Of a DNA stretch of 14,005 bases, positions 7,319 to 13,866 are shown piece after piece; the stretch's first letter is position 1; every line of letters starts with the position of its first letter. The notes under the pieces are model-generated. The model worked only from the letters and a program-made list of their open reading frames with translations, was not told where the DNA came from and did not search any database. Made by a program: the position numbers and the translations under genes. Source of the DNA: Planctomycetaceae bacterium (GTDB taxonomy: Bacteria; Planctomycetota; Planctomycetia; Pirellulales; Pirellulaceae); assembly GCA_002702965.1 (NCBI GenBank), contig PADE01000031.1, forward strand, positions 18,350 to 32,354, read 5' to 3'.

Positions 7319-8779
7319 TCAGACCGTTTCAGGGACCACAAACGGTTTGCGATAAGGTCGACCCAACAGTGCATTCGCCTGATCATCCCCCTTGAACCGT
7401 TCGGTTTTGGTGTCGAATTCCAGCACGCGGCCCAGCGTGTAGTCGGTTTCCGCCAAATTGACGTCAACCGCCTTGAGATTGTCCTTCAGCGTCTCGAAGG
7501 CTGCCACCACCTGAGCGTTGTCGCCCAGCGTTTTGGACTGCTTGTTGAAGGGAACCGGTTCGCCCAGTCGGTAGGAGATATTGCCGAGGTGGCACAGTGC
7601 GCTCGAGTAATGGCCGACTTGGGCGTCGCAGTTTACGCCCGCGGCGTTGCGACTGCGAACCGAGGCGATGAAACTGCCGAACGGACCACCCGGCGTAACG
7701 GTCGCCGGTTCACCTTGAATGGCTTCCGGTTTGCCGCCGTTGTTCGGGTAGAACTTACCCTCGGTGATCTTCACCACACCTTCGGTCGTGTAGACCTCGT
7801 TGCTGACGTTGCGCGGCGGGGAGCCTGCCTTCCCGACCAGTCCGCGGGTCTCGAAGACCAGCAACGTGTCATCGTACTCGTACACGCTCAGCTGCATGTT
7901 CGGCGTTTGGCCTTGATCTCGGAGATTTTCTTCGCCGGGAATAAAACGTCCCCCCAGGCTCCAGATCCGATTGGGCATGGTGGCGCCCTTGATCGCCCAG
8001 TGGGCAACGTCCATTTCATGAACGCCCTGATTGCCCGTGTCGCCATTTCCGGTATCCCAGAACCAGTGCCAGTTGTAGTGCACGAGGTTGCCGTGGAAAT
8101 CCTGTTTCGGCGCGGGGCCCAACCAAAGGTTGAAATCGAGATGCGACGGGGGTTTGCTAATTGGCTTGGACCCGATACTCCAGCGCGGTTTGCAGCAGTA
8201 ACCCTTGGAGACGAGTACCTTGCCATATTTGCCCGCCTGAATGGCGGCCATCTGCTCGGCCCGTCCTTGGCTACTTCGTTGCTGGGTCCCGTGCTGCACG
8301 ATGCGATTGTATTTGCGGGCCGCTTCGGCCAATTTGCCGCCTTCAAACACATTGTGGCTGATCGGCTTTTCGATGTAGGCATCCTTGCCCGCCTGGCACG
8401 CCCAGACACCGATCAGCGAATGCCAGTGGTTACAGGTTGCGACCGACACCGCGTCCAGGTTCTTGTCGTCCAGGGCGACGCGAATATCTTGCACACACGT
8501 TGCGGTGTTGCCGCCGCGGGCTTTGACCGCCGCGGTGGCCGCTTCGAACAGGCTGCTGTCGGGGTCGATCAGATAGCTCACGTCGACCTTGTCCATCTTG
8601 GCGTAGTCGCCGTAATGTGATTTTCCCCGACCGTGGATGCCGGCCACGCCGACACGGATGGTATCGTTAGCACCCACCACGTTCCCAGAAGCCTTGGTGC
8701 CGGCAACGGTGAACAGTGGGTAGACGGCACTGGCGGCAGCCGTCGTCTTGAGAAATTTACGTCGATTAAATCGGGACAT
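7319..8779 (-). CDS. Gfo/Idh/MocA family oxidoreductase with Tat signal
   Basis: Predicted NAD(P)-dependent sugar or polyol dehydrogenase-like enzyme acting outside the cytoplasm; the substrate is unknown. The 486-residue protein starts MSRFNRRKFLK followed by an alanine-rich hydrophobic stretch, a twin-arginine signal in which the folded, cofactor-loaded enzyme would be exported. The Rossmann fold begins IRVGVAGIHGRGKSH (41-55), a variant of the dinucleotide loop. SVATCNHWHS (112-121) and EKPISHN (137-143) are the usual family landmarks, the EKP lysine being the presumed catalytic residue. Later NWHWFWDTGNGDTGNQGVHE gives the C-terminal domain with its conserved His. Start: AGGAG lies 7 nt upstream of the ATG at 8779. 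This type is abundant in planctomycetes. The gene is single, bounded by its terminator and by a divergent ClpP-like gene. Confidence 0.93.
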   Translation of the reverse strand: MSRFNRRKFLKTTAAASAVYPLFTVAGTKASGNVVGANDTIRVGVAGIHGRGKSHYGDYAKMDKVDVSYLIDPDSSLFEAATAAVKARGGNTATCVQDIRVALDDKNLDAVSVATCNHWHSLIGVWACQAGKDAYIEKPISHNVFEGGKLAEAARKYNRIVQHGTQQRSSQGRAEQMAAIQAGKYGKVLVSKGYCCKPRWSIGSKPISKPPSHLDFNLWLGPAPKQDFHGNLVHYNWHWFWDTGNGDTGNQGVHEMDVAHWAIKGATMPNRIWSLGGRFIPGEENLRDQGQTPNMQLSVYEYDDTLLVFETRGLVGKAGSPPRNVSNEVYTTEGVVKITEGKFYPNNGGKPEAIQGEPATVTPGGPFGSFIASVRSRNAAGVNCDAQVGHYSSALCHLGNISYRLGEPVPFNKQSKTLGDNAQVVAAFETLKDNLKAVDVNLAETDYTLGRVLEFDTKTERFKGDDQANALLGRPYRKPFVVPETV

Positions 8780-8997
8780 GGGTTAACTCCTGGCCTGCGT
8801 GAAACACGGGACGAGGGATTGAAAACTGGGAGTTGCGTCGGGCGTCAAAATAGGGTGATCGGGTGGTTCCCGATGAACACGATCCAGCTGTCGACAAGCG
8901 AACCGAGCCTCACCCGGTTGGACGAATCCACCCCGTCCATTACAACAAACCCCGATTTCGTTGTCCAGGATAGTTTGGCTGCCAGGAGTGATCGCCC
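8780..8997. other. Divergent intergenic region, 218 bp
   Basis: This gap separates two divergently transcribed genes, so both promoters should lie here. I see the two Shine-Dalgarno sites (AGGAG for each gene) but no convincing -35/-10 pair on either strand, no strong hairpin and no credible reading frame. Confidence 0.4.
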
Positions 8998-9546
8998 GTG
9001 GGACCTGACGAACAAGATGCCCCCGAGAACCCCGATGATCCCATCGAGATTGCCCTGGTGGGCGATTTGACTGATCAGGAATCCGATATCACAGAAAAGC
9101 TGTTGGCGGTCCCGGCCCAAGCAGAGTGCGTGCTCTATTTCAATTCTCCCGGTGGTAGCGCCTATACGGCGGTCTCCCTGATGTCGATTTTGCTGCTCCG
9201 CGGCATCCAAGCGACCGGCATTGTGGCCGGAGAATGCTCCTCGGCGGCACTCTGGCCACTGGCCGCCTGTCAGCGGCGGTTCGTTCACCGCGCCAGCGTG
9301 TTGCTGTTTCACCCCATGAAATGGCAGAGCGAAGAGCACGTCGGTTTGGCGGAGGCGGCCGAATGGTCACGCCATTTCGGGCATCTCGAGGCCGACATGG
9401 ACCGCCTGCTGGCTCGGCTGTTGGGCGTCACCGACGAACGGCTCCGTGGCTGGATGCAGCCGGGCCGATACCTGACGGGTCCCGAACTCGTCGAGGCGGG
9501 ATGTGCGGATCTGATCGAGTTGCCGCTGCCCGGGAGCAGCGCGTAG
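8998..9546 (+). CDS. ClpP-like serine protease family protein with altered catalytic triad
   Basis: The 182-residue protein has the ClpP/crotonase-like fold signatures in order: LYFNSPGGSAYTAVSLM (46-62), GECSSAALWPLA (78-89, Ser82 aligned with the catalytic Ser), LLFHPM (102-107, His105 aligned with the catalytic His) and RYLTGPELVEAGCADLI (157-173), matching RFLSAPEAVEYGLVD of E. coli ClpP. The ClpP catalytic Asp stands directly before that RFL; here the residue is Gly156. The protein may therefore be a weak or inactive peptidase, a structural partner of a canonical ClpP (as ClpR is in cyanobacteria and chloroplasts), or may use another acid. The N-terminal part is short and acidic, without the ClpP propeptide. 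Start GTG 8998 has AGGAG 9 nt upstream; the next in-frame start would cut into the fold. No clpX or clpA is nearby. Confidence 0.85.
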   Translation: MGPDEQDAPENPDDPIEIALVGDLTDQESDITEKLLAVPAQAECVLYFNSPGGSAYTAVSLMSILLLRGIQATGIVAGECSSAALWPLAACQRRFVHRASVLLFHPMKWQSEEHVGLAEAAEWSRHFGHLEADMDRLLARLLGVTDERLRGWMQPGRYLTGPELVEAGCADLIELPLPGSSA

Positions 9547-9580
9547 CGGGAACGGGCAGGTGTGGGTTGCCGCCGGAGGC

Positions 9581-10828
9581 TCAGCCGGCCGGTTTCTTGT
9601 GGAACTGGCCGTCCTTCATGATCATCACCAGCTTGTCCCGATCGGTTAGCATCCGCAGGTCCGCGAGCGGATCCCCGTCAACCAACAGCAGGTCTGCCAA
9701 GAACCCGGCGCGGATTTGTCCCAGCTCGTCGGGTCGATCCATCGCCTGACCACCGTCTCGAGTCATCGTCAGCAGCGCTTCCAACGGCGAGTAACCGAGA
9801 TACTTGACGAAATGGTCGAGGTCCCGCGCGTTGTTGCCGTGGGGTGTCAGTCCGAAACCGTAGTCGCCCCCACCGAGGACCCGCACTCCCCGTTTTTTCA
9901 GCTCACCGACGACCCGGGCGGCGCCGGCCAGTTCTTCACGAAATCCCATGGCTTGCACCTGTTCTTCACTGAACCAGGCGGAGCCCTCGTACGCGGCGAT
10001 GACGGTGAACCCGACGTTCGGGCTGATGAATACATGCTCTTTGTGTTCCTCGAGTAGATCCAGCGCCTCACCGTCGGCGAAGTTGGCGTGATAAATGACC
10101 TTCACGCCGTGGCGAACGCACCGCTTGACCGACTCGGCGCTGCGTGCATGGGCGCTCATCCGCTTGCCGTGCGCATGGACGACTTCGGCTGCGGCGGCGA
10201 CCTCGGCTTCGCTCATGACGGTCGTCTCGGAGCCCGCGTGGGGGACAAAGCTGTCTCCGGAAACCACCAGTTTGATGATGTCGACGCCTTCGCGAATCAG
10301 CTCTCTGGTGACCTGGCGATACGCTTCGGGACCATCGACGACCAGCGCCATCGATTCGACGTGCGGCATGTGCAGCGTGCGCAGATCTCCCAGGCCGCCG
10401 GTCACCGTCAACCAGGGGCTGGCGGCCAACAGTCGGGGTCCCGGGATTTCTCCCGCTTCGATGGCGTTGCGAATCACGACGTCCAGTCTCGGTTTGGCGG
10501 AGGCTGCGCTGATGCAACTGGTGATCCCGTGGTCCATGTAAAGCCGCGCGTTGTGCATCGTCAGCAGCGTGTGTTCTTCGGGTGGGATGCGACCCAGTTC
10601 GGCCAGATCGTCGACGTTGTTGATCGACAGGTGGGCGTGTGACTCCACCAATCCGGGCATCAGCGTTCGCCCTTTCCCGTCGAGGATTGTGGCGCTCTCG
10701 CGGGGGAGCTCGCCAGCGGCGCGCGAAACGGCGGCGATCCGCGCTCCGTCGACGAGGACTTCGCCGGCGAACGGCGGGTCACCGCTGCAGTCGATGACTT
10801 GAACGTTGGTTATCAGGGTGCGGGCCAT
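9581..10828 (-). CDS. Amidohydrolase, imidazolonepropionase-like
   Basis: Predicted metal-dependent hydrolase of the amidohydrolase superfamily (415 residues); substrate unknown, related proteins cleave cyclic amides or dipeptides. Seen: the small beta domain opening LITNVQVIDCSGDPPF, then LMPGLVESHAHL with the metal-binding HxH at 64-66, a candidate metal-bridging lysine in IIKLVVSGD, MSAHARS and IYHANF with further histidines, and LGGGDYGFG carrying the aspartate expected at the end of the barrel. The final strand region is GFLADLLLVDGDPLADL, typical of the family. No signal peptide is visible, so it is probably cytosolic. Start: the ATG at 10828 has GGGGAGA about 8 nt upstream; the frame opens at 10924 but the extra 32 residues look like non-coding sequence. 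It converges with the ClpP-like gene; no clear terminator lies in the 34-nt gap. Confidence 0.9.
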   Translation of the reverse strand: MARTLITNVQVIDCSGDPPFAGEVLVDGARIAAVSRAAGELPRESATILDGKGRTLMPGLVESHAHLSINNVDDLAELGRIPPEEHTLLTMHNARLYMDHGITSCISAASAKPRLDVVIRNAIEAGEIPGPRLLAASPWLTVTGGLGDLRTLHMPHVESMALVVDGPEAYRQVTRELIREGVDIIKLVVSGDSFVPHAGSETTVMSEAEVAAAAEVVHAHGKRMSAHARSAESVKRCVRHGVKVIYHANFADGEALDLLEEHKEHVFISPNVGFTVIAAYEGSAWFSEEQVQAMGFREELAGAARVVGELKKRGVRVLGGGDYGFGLTPHGNNARDLDHFVKYLGYSPLEALLTMTRDGGQAMDRPDELGQIRAGFLADLLLVDGDPLADLRMLTDRDKLVMIMKDGQFHKKPAG

Positions 10829-10932
10829 GCGGTCGTTCTCCCCAGTCGCAAAACATCGGATGGCGTTACTTGCTACTTGGCTAACGTCTCCTAACAGGCT
10901 CGCCGATTGCACGCGCGACTTCAAGTTGAGGG

Positions 10933-10957
10933 GTCCCGATTCGGGACAGCTTTTTTT
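10933..10957 (+). terminator. Terminator-like hairpin in the leader of the sugar-isomerase-like gene
   Basis: GTCCCG and CGGGAC form a perfect 6-bp stem around an ATT loop (10933-10947). It is followed by AGC and seven T residues (10951-10957) on the plus strand. No plus-strand gene ends upstream, because the amidohydrolase is read the other way, and the hairpin lies 158 nt before the next plus-strand start at 11115. It could be an attenuator, the end of a short unannotated transcript, or chance. Confidence 0.35.
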
Positions 10958-11114
10958 GTGCTCGCCGTAGCCTTAAAAACCGCGCAGTGGCGGCCGTGGA
11001 GGTTGCGATCGGCTGCGGCGGCCATCAGAATGCGGTCCTGGCCGTGGGTGTCATCCGGTCGCTCCGGAGACGCCGGTCCGCGCGGCCCGGTTCCCGAGCG
11101 AAGGAGACAGTGCA

Positions 11115-12026
11115 ATGCATGATCCGTGTCGTCGCAATTTTCTGGCAGCCTGCGGTGGGATGGCAGCCGGTCTGACGAGTTGGCAGATCGCCGGCGCGCC
11201 CGCCCGGGCGATCGATCCGATCGCTCGGAACGGTCGCGCCAAGTTTAAATTCAGCCTGGCCGCCTACAGCTACCGCAGCCTGCTCCAGGGAAACCCGGCA
11301 AAACTGACGCTTTCGGATTTCATCCGCGATTGTGCGCAGCTCGGGCTGGAGGGCACCGAACTGACCTCGTACTACTTTCCCAAGACGGTGACCTTGGGCT
11401 ATCTGCGGCAGCTCAAGAGCGAGGCCTTTCGGCTCGGCCTGGATGTCTCGGGGACGGCGGGGGGCAACGACTTCGGTCACACCGACCCCGCCCGGCGCAA
11501 GCAGGAGATCCAAGGCGTCAAACGCTGGATTCGCTACGCCGAGGTTCTCTCGGCACCGGTGATCCGTATTTTTGCCGGGCACGCCCAGAAAGGATCATCG
11601 CCCGCGGAGGCGCACAGCCTGATGGTCTCCGCCATCGAAGAGTGCTGTGACTACGCGGGTCAACACGGCGTGCACTTGGCGCTCGAGAACCACGGTGGCC
11701 CGACCAGCACCGCGGACGGTTTGTTGGCCTTCGTGCGGGACGTCAAGAGTCCCTGGTTCGGTGTCAACATGGACACCGGCAATTTCCACAGCGACGATAT
11801 CTACGGCGATCTGGCGCGGGTTGCCCCCTACACGCTGAATGTGCAGGTAAAGGTGGTGGTTTCCGGTAGCGACGGCCAGAAGCGTCCCAGCGATTTCAAG
11901 CAGTTGGCGCAGCTGTTGCGCGAGGCGGAGTACCGGGGCTATATCGTGCTGGAATACGAAGAGTCGGGTGATCCCCAAAAAGAATCTGCTCGGTTTATCG
12001 AGCAGTTGCGGGAGGATTTTGCCTGA
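11115..12026 (+). CDS. Sugar phosphate isomerase/epimerase-like TIM barrel protein with Tat signal
   Basis: Member of the xylose-isomerase-like TIM barrel family (303 residues), often found with Gfo/Idh/MocA enzymes in sugar catabolism; the reaction is unknown. The N-terminus CRRNFLAACGGMAAG is a twin-arginine signal, so export is predicted. The barrel starts KFKFSLAAYSYRSLL. Candidate metal ligands are the glutamate in LALENHGG, the aspartate and histidine in NMDTGNFHSDD, and the glutamates of IVLEYEES near the end; GLEGTEL is the usual early acidic strand. Start: AAGGAG lies 8 nt before the ATG at 11115. The gene stands alone, between the divergent amidohydrolase and ssrA. The Tat-signalled oxidoreductase at 7319-8779 could be a functional partner, but this is inference. 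Confidence 0.92.
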   Translation: MHDPCRRNFLAACGGMAAGLTSWQIAGAPARAIDPIARNGRAKFKFSLAAYSYRSLLQGNPAKLTLSDFIRDCAQLGLEGTELTSYYFPKTVTLGYLRQLKSEAFRLGLDVSGTAGGNDFGHTDPARRKQEIQGVKRWIRYAEVLSAPVIRIFAGHAQKGSSPAEAHSLMVSAIEECCDYAGQHGVHLALENHGGPTSTADGLLAFVRDVKSPWFGVNMDTGNFHSDDIYGDLARVAPYTLNVQVKVVVSGSDGQKRPSDFKQLAQLLREAEYRGYIVLEYEESGDPQKESARFIEQLREDFA

Positions 12027-12066
12027 GTTACGTGTTCTCAACCGTACCGCGGCCGCTTTTGGTGCT

Positions 12067-12094
12067 TTGCTCGCCGATCGGTCCGGCGTAAGAT
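12067..12094 (+). promoter_or_regulatory. Candidate promoter of tmRNA
   Basis: TTGCTC (12067-12072), a 16-nt spacer and TAAGAT (12089-12094) lie about 70 nt before the mature tmRNA 5' end, implying a short 5' leader removed by RNase P. The -35 is weak (three of six consensus bases). The assignment rests mainly on position and the -10. Confidence 0.35.
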
Positions 12095-12259
12095 GAACAA
12101 GACATTCGCGGCTCAAGTTCTGACGACTCGGCGGTCGAGTCAAAGAGCTGAGCGTCGCTCGTTACGGGGGCGACATGGTATCGACCGGATAGACGAAGGG
12201 CCAGTGGCGTGCCGTGGTTGGTCAGCGGGCCACGTTAAAAGCTGACTACAACTTTATTT

Positions 12260-12289
12260 GCCGAGAATAATCTCGCACTGGCTGCCTAG
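12260..12289 (+). other. tmRNA tag-peptide reading frame
   Basis: Resume codon GCC, then GAG AAT AAT CTC GCA CTG GCT GCC and stop TAG, giving AENNLALAA. This frame was chosen because it ends in ALAA at a stop codon and resembles other bacterial tags. The resume codon is inferred by comparison with the E. coli layout. Confidence 0.85.
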
Positions 12290-12351
12290 CAAAAGGTAGC
12301 CCCGGCTGCGGGCCTTCGCCGGAGAGGCCCAAAAGCCGGTCACAATTCCGG

Positions 12352-13866
12352 CTAGCTTCGAGTCATGTCGGGCACGTTCGAAGCGAAATTAAGTCCCCGG
12401 CTGGCCGATCCAGAATCCTGTCGACGGGAGTCCGGAGAGGCGAGATTCAAATCATCGACTACGCACGTAGAAACTGACTTGGAAGTATCGCGGGACGCGG
12501 GTTCGATTCCCGCCGCCTCCACTTGGGCACCGTCAGTGACTGGCGGTGCCTTTTTTTGTCTACGTGTGCCCGAAGGTGACACGTCACAAGGGTTTGTGTC
12601 ACCACTCCCCGCAGTCTCCGAGTGACAACCCGTGTCTTCCGTTGACTGCGAATGCCCAGCTGAGACGCCCGATTTGCTGCAAATCTGCTGCGACGTGCTG
12701 CATATATGCTGCGACATTGGCTCCGTTGGGAGGCCGGTTTCCAGCCATTTGGGGTCAGTCGGCAGGTTCTCAATCGCTTTGGCCTGATCCTGCAGTCCAA
12801 TGTGGGTGTAACGCATGGTCATCGTCACGTCGGAGTGTCGAGCCAGCTCGCGAGCCACGACCAGTGACGTCCCGTTTCGCAGCAGCTCTGTGATGTAGGT
12901 GTGTCGTCCGACCGCATGAAAGTCGGCATCGCCGTCTTTTGTCGTGTACGGAATTCCTGCTGCCTCCAGATCTTTTCTGATCATCACATAGCCTTTGCGT
13001 CTCGAAAGTTTCGGAAACAGAGGCTGTTCGGGGGCGGATTCCGGAAGCCATTGGCGGAGCAGCGTGACCAGTTGGGGATGCAGCGGAAGCACATCCTTCT
13101 TGCGATGCTTCGAATCGCGGGCTTCGAGAGTCAAAGTTGGTGTCTCGTCGTCAAGTTGGAAGCTCTCGGGTGTCAGGCTGGCAATCTCGTTCTTCCGCAA
13201 ACCGGTCAGGTAAGCGAGCAAGTAGATTCGAGCCCGTTGTTCTCCGTCATAACATTGGACGTCTTTCGAGCTGGATCGTGCCGCTTCCACAATGCGTGAC
13301 ACTTCGTCGGGAGTCAGTGCCCTACGTTTTTTCCGGATATCGACTTCGGCATTCCGCAACTCCAGATCAAGCAGTGGGTTGGCAGCCAATCGGTGGGGCA
13401 CCAGCCACGCGACGAATTCCTTGATCGTCTGGATGTAGTGATTGACCGTCCGGGGACTGAGGTCGTTTCGTTTCTGAATAGCCCCGATCGCCGACTCGAT
13501 TCGAGCGCGCGTGATCTCGGAAGGGGTTGCGATTCCAGCTTCTTTGATGGCAGCTTCGATACGAGCCGAGATCAATCTGACGTGCTTCTCGGTCCCACCT
13601 TTGGATCGGATCGTGTCGAGGAACTCAGAGAGGTGTTGAGAAACAGGTCGTTTGGTCTGAGCTGCCAGCACTTCGGCAGCGAGATCGATCACTCCATCCC
13701 TGCGAAGTTTTGCGGCCTCTTCCATCTTGTTCGCCAGACGCTGGCTTTCCTGCTTGTCTGTGAACCCAACTCGCTGCCTCTTCTTTCCGTGGGCATCGCT
13801 GTACTGAATGGTCCAACGTTGACTCCTCTTACCGTTTTTGTCTTTTCGTTTGAAAACACTAGCCAT
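12352..13866 (-). CDS. Tyrosine recombinase/integrase of the ssrA-inserted element
   Basis: Catalyses site-specific integration and excision of the element. The 504-residue frame has an N-terminal arm-binding-like region (VFKRKDKNGKRSQRWTIQYSD), a SAM-like core-binding domain (about 75-170, SPRTVNHYIQTIKEFVAWLV), and the catalytic domain: Arg in TGLRKNEIASLTPE, lysine-rich hairpin DSKHRKKDVLPLHP, box FHAVGRHTYIT, ARHSDVTMTMRYTHIGL with the nucleophilic Tyr. The His-Arg box is one residue longer than the canonical HxxR. The fold ends near residue 370. The remainder is a low-complexity tail whose last 55 residues (from 450, EAAGIEPASR onward) are antisense to tmRNA, with the stop at 12352 inside ssrA; this tail is probably an accident of integration. 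Start: GAGG lies about 8 nt before the ATG at 13866. It overlaps the preceding AlpA-like gene by 8 nt, so the two are likely translationally coupled. Confidence 0.92.
   Translation of the reverse strand: MASVFKRKDKNGKRSQRWTIQYSDAHGKKRQRVGFTDKQESQRLANKMEEAAKLRRDGVIDLAAEVLAAQTKRPVSQHLSEFLDTIRSKGGTEKHVRLISARIEAAIKEAGIATPSEITRARIESAIGAIQKRNDLSPRTVNHYIQTIKEFVAWLVPHRLAANPLLDLELRNAEVDIRKKRRALTPDEVSRIVEAARSSSKDVQCYDGEQRARIYLLAYLTGLRKNEIASLTPESFQLDDETPTLTLEARDSKHRKKDVLPLHPQLVTLLRQWLPESAPEQPLFPKLSRRKGYVMIRKDLEAAGIPYTTKDGDADFHAVGRHTYITELLRNGTSLVVARELARHSDVTMTMRYTHIGLQDQAKAIENLPTDPKWLETGLPTEPMSQHICSTSQQICSKSGVSAGHSQSTEDTGCHSETAGSGDTNPCDVSPSGTRRQKKAPPVTDGAQVEAAGIEPASRDTSKSVSTCVVDDLNLASPDSRRQDSGSASRGLNFASNVPDMTRS
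12497..12521 (+). other. Presumed attachment site (attL) core at the tmRNA 3' end
   Basis: The T arm and 3' acceptor strand of tmRNA are a classic integration target for tyrosine recombinases, and an integrase gene starts its fold within 300 bp. A direct repeat of part of this stretch should mark the other end of the element beyond 14005, so the exact core cannot be set from this window. Inferred from context. Confidence 0.6.
12526..12557 (+). terminator. Intrinsic terminator downstream of tmRNA
   Basis: GGCACCG (12526-12532) pairs with CGGTGCC (12544-12550). The inner bases TCAG/CTGG extend the stem to about 11 bp around a TGA loop, and seven T residues follow (12551-12557). It ends ssrA transcription only 4 nt after the mature 3' end. 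It lies on the element side of the presumed attachment core, so it may have been brought in by the element. Confidence 0.85.
12576..12627. repeat. Cluster of GTGAC-type motifs with an 8-bp inverted repeat
   Basis: GGTGACAC (12575-12582) and GTGTCACC (12596-12603) form a perfect 8-bp inverted repeat with a 13-nt spacer. GTCAC at 12584 and GTGACA at 12622 add further copies. The cluster sits 55-105 bp inside the element from the tmRNA end, a suitable place for integrase arm sites or excisionase sites. Function inferred. Confidence 0.35.
12675..12716. repeat. Two tandem 21-bp repeats with four helically phased TGCTGC cores
   Basis: TGCTGC occurs at 12675, 12686, 12696 and 12707, spaced 11, 10 and 11 bp, about one helical turn each. 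The pattern is TGCTGC-N5-TGCTGC-N4 repeated twice, the two units agreeing at 18 of 21 positions. It lies inside the integrase reading frame, where it encodes SQHICST and SQQICSK after the conserved domain. It may be a binding array on the element arm or merely a protein-level duplication. Confidence 0.6.

Larger units (their letters stand above)
12166..12521 (+). ncRNA. ssrA: Transfer-messenger RNA (tmRNA)
   Basis: tmRNA with SmpB rescues stalled ribosomes and tags the nascent protein for proteolysis. Seen: the 5' end GGGGGCGACATGGTATCGAC, typical of tmRNA, whose first seven bases pair with CGCCTCC at 12514-12520 (one G-U pair) to make the acceptor stem. The T arm is GCGGG-TTCGATT-CCCGC (12497-12513) and the discriminator A is at 12521. 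CCA is not encoded. The tag frame starts at a GCC resume codon (12260-12262) and reads AENNLALAA before TAG (12287-12289), ending in the usual ALAA degron. Pseudoknot-like GC-rich segments follow (about 12297-12420). At 356 nt the length is normal. The 3' end is the attachment site of the element that begins right after it, and the integrase frame overlaps 12352-12521 antisense. Confidence 0.97.

Noticed and set aside
7589..8620. Plus-strand open frame of 343 codons
   Set aside because: It lies entirely antisense to the Gfo/Idh/MocA gene, whose motifs and Tat signal are clear. Long antisense frames are common in GC-rich genes, and no domain was recognised.
9547..9580. Possible bidirectional terminator between the ClpP-like and amidohydrolase genes
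   Set aside because: Only a short GGC-TCA-GCC hairpin is seen, with no run of T residues on either strand.
10088..10642. Plus-strand open frame of 184 codons
   Set aside because: Antisense to the amidohydrolase, with no ribosome binding site or recognisable motif.
11025..11582. Minus-strand open frame of 185 codons
   Set aside because: Antisense to the sugar-isomerase-like gene and its leader; composition is that of a shadow frame.
12365..12625. Plus-strand open frame of 86 codons across tmRNA and its terminator
   Set aside because: It is a chance frame inside the structural RNA and reads through the terminator hairpin.
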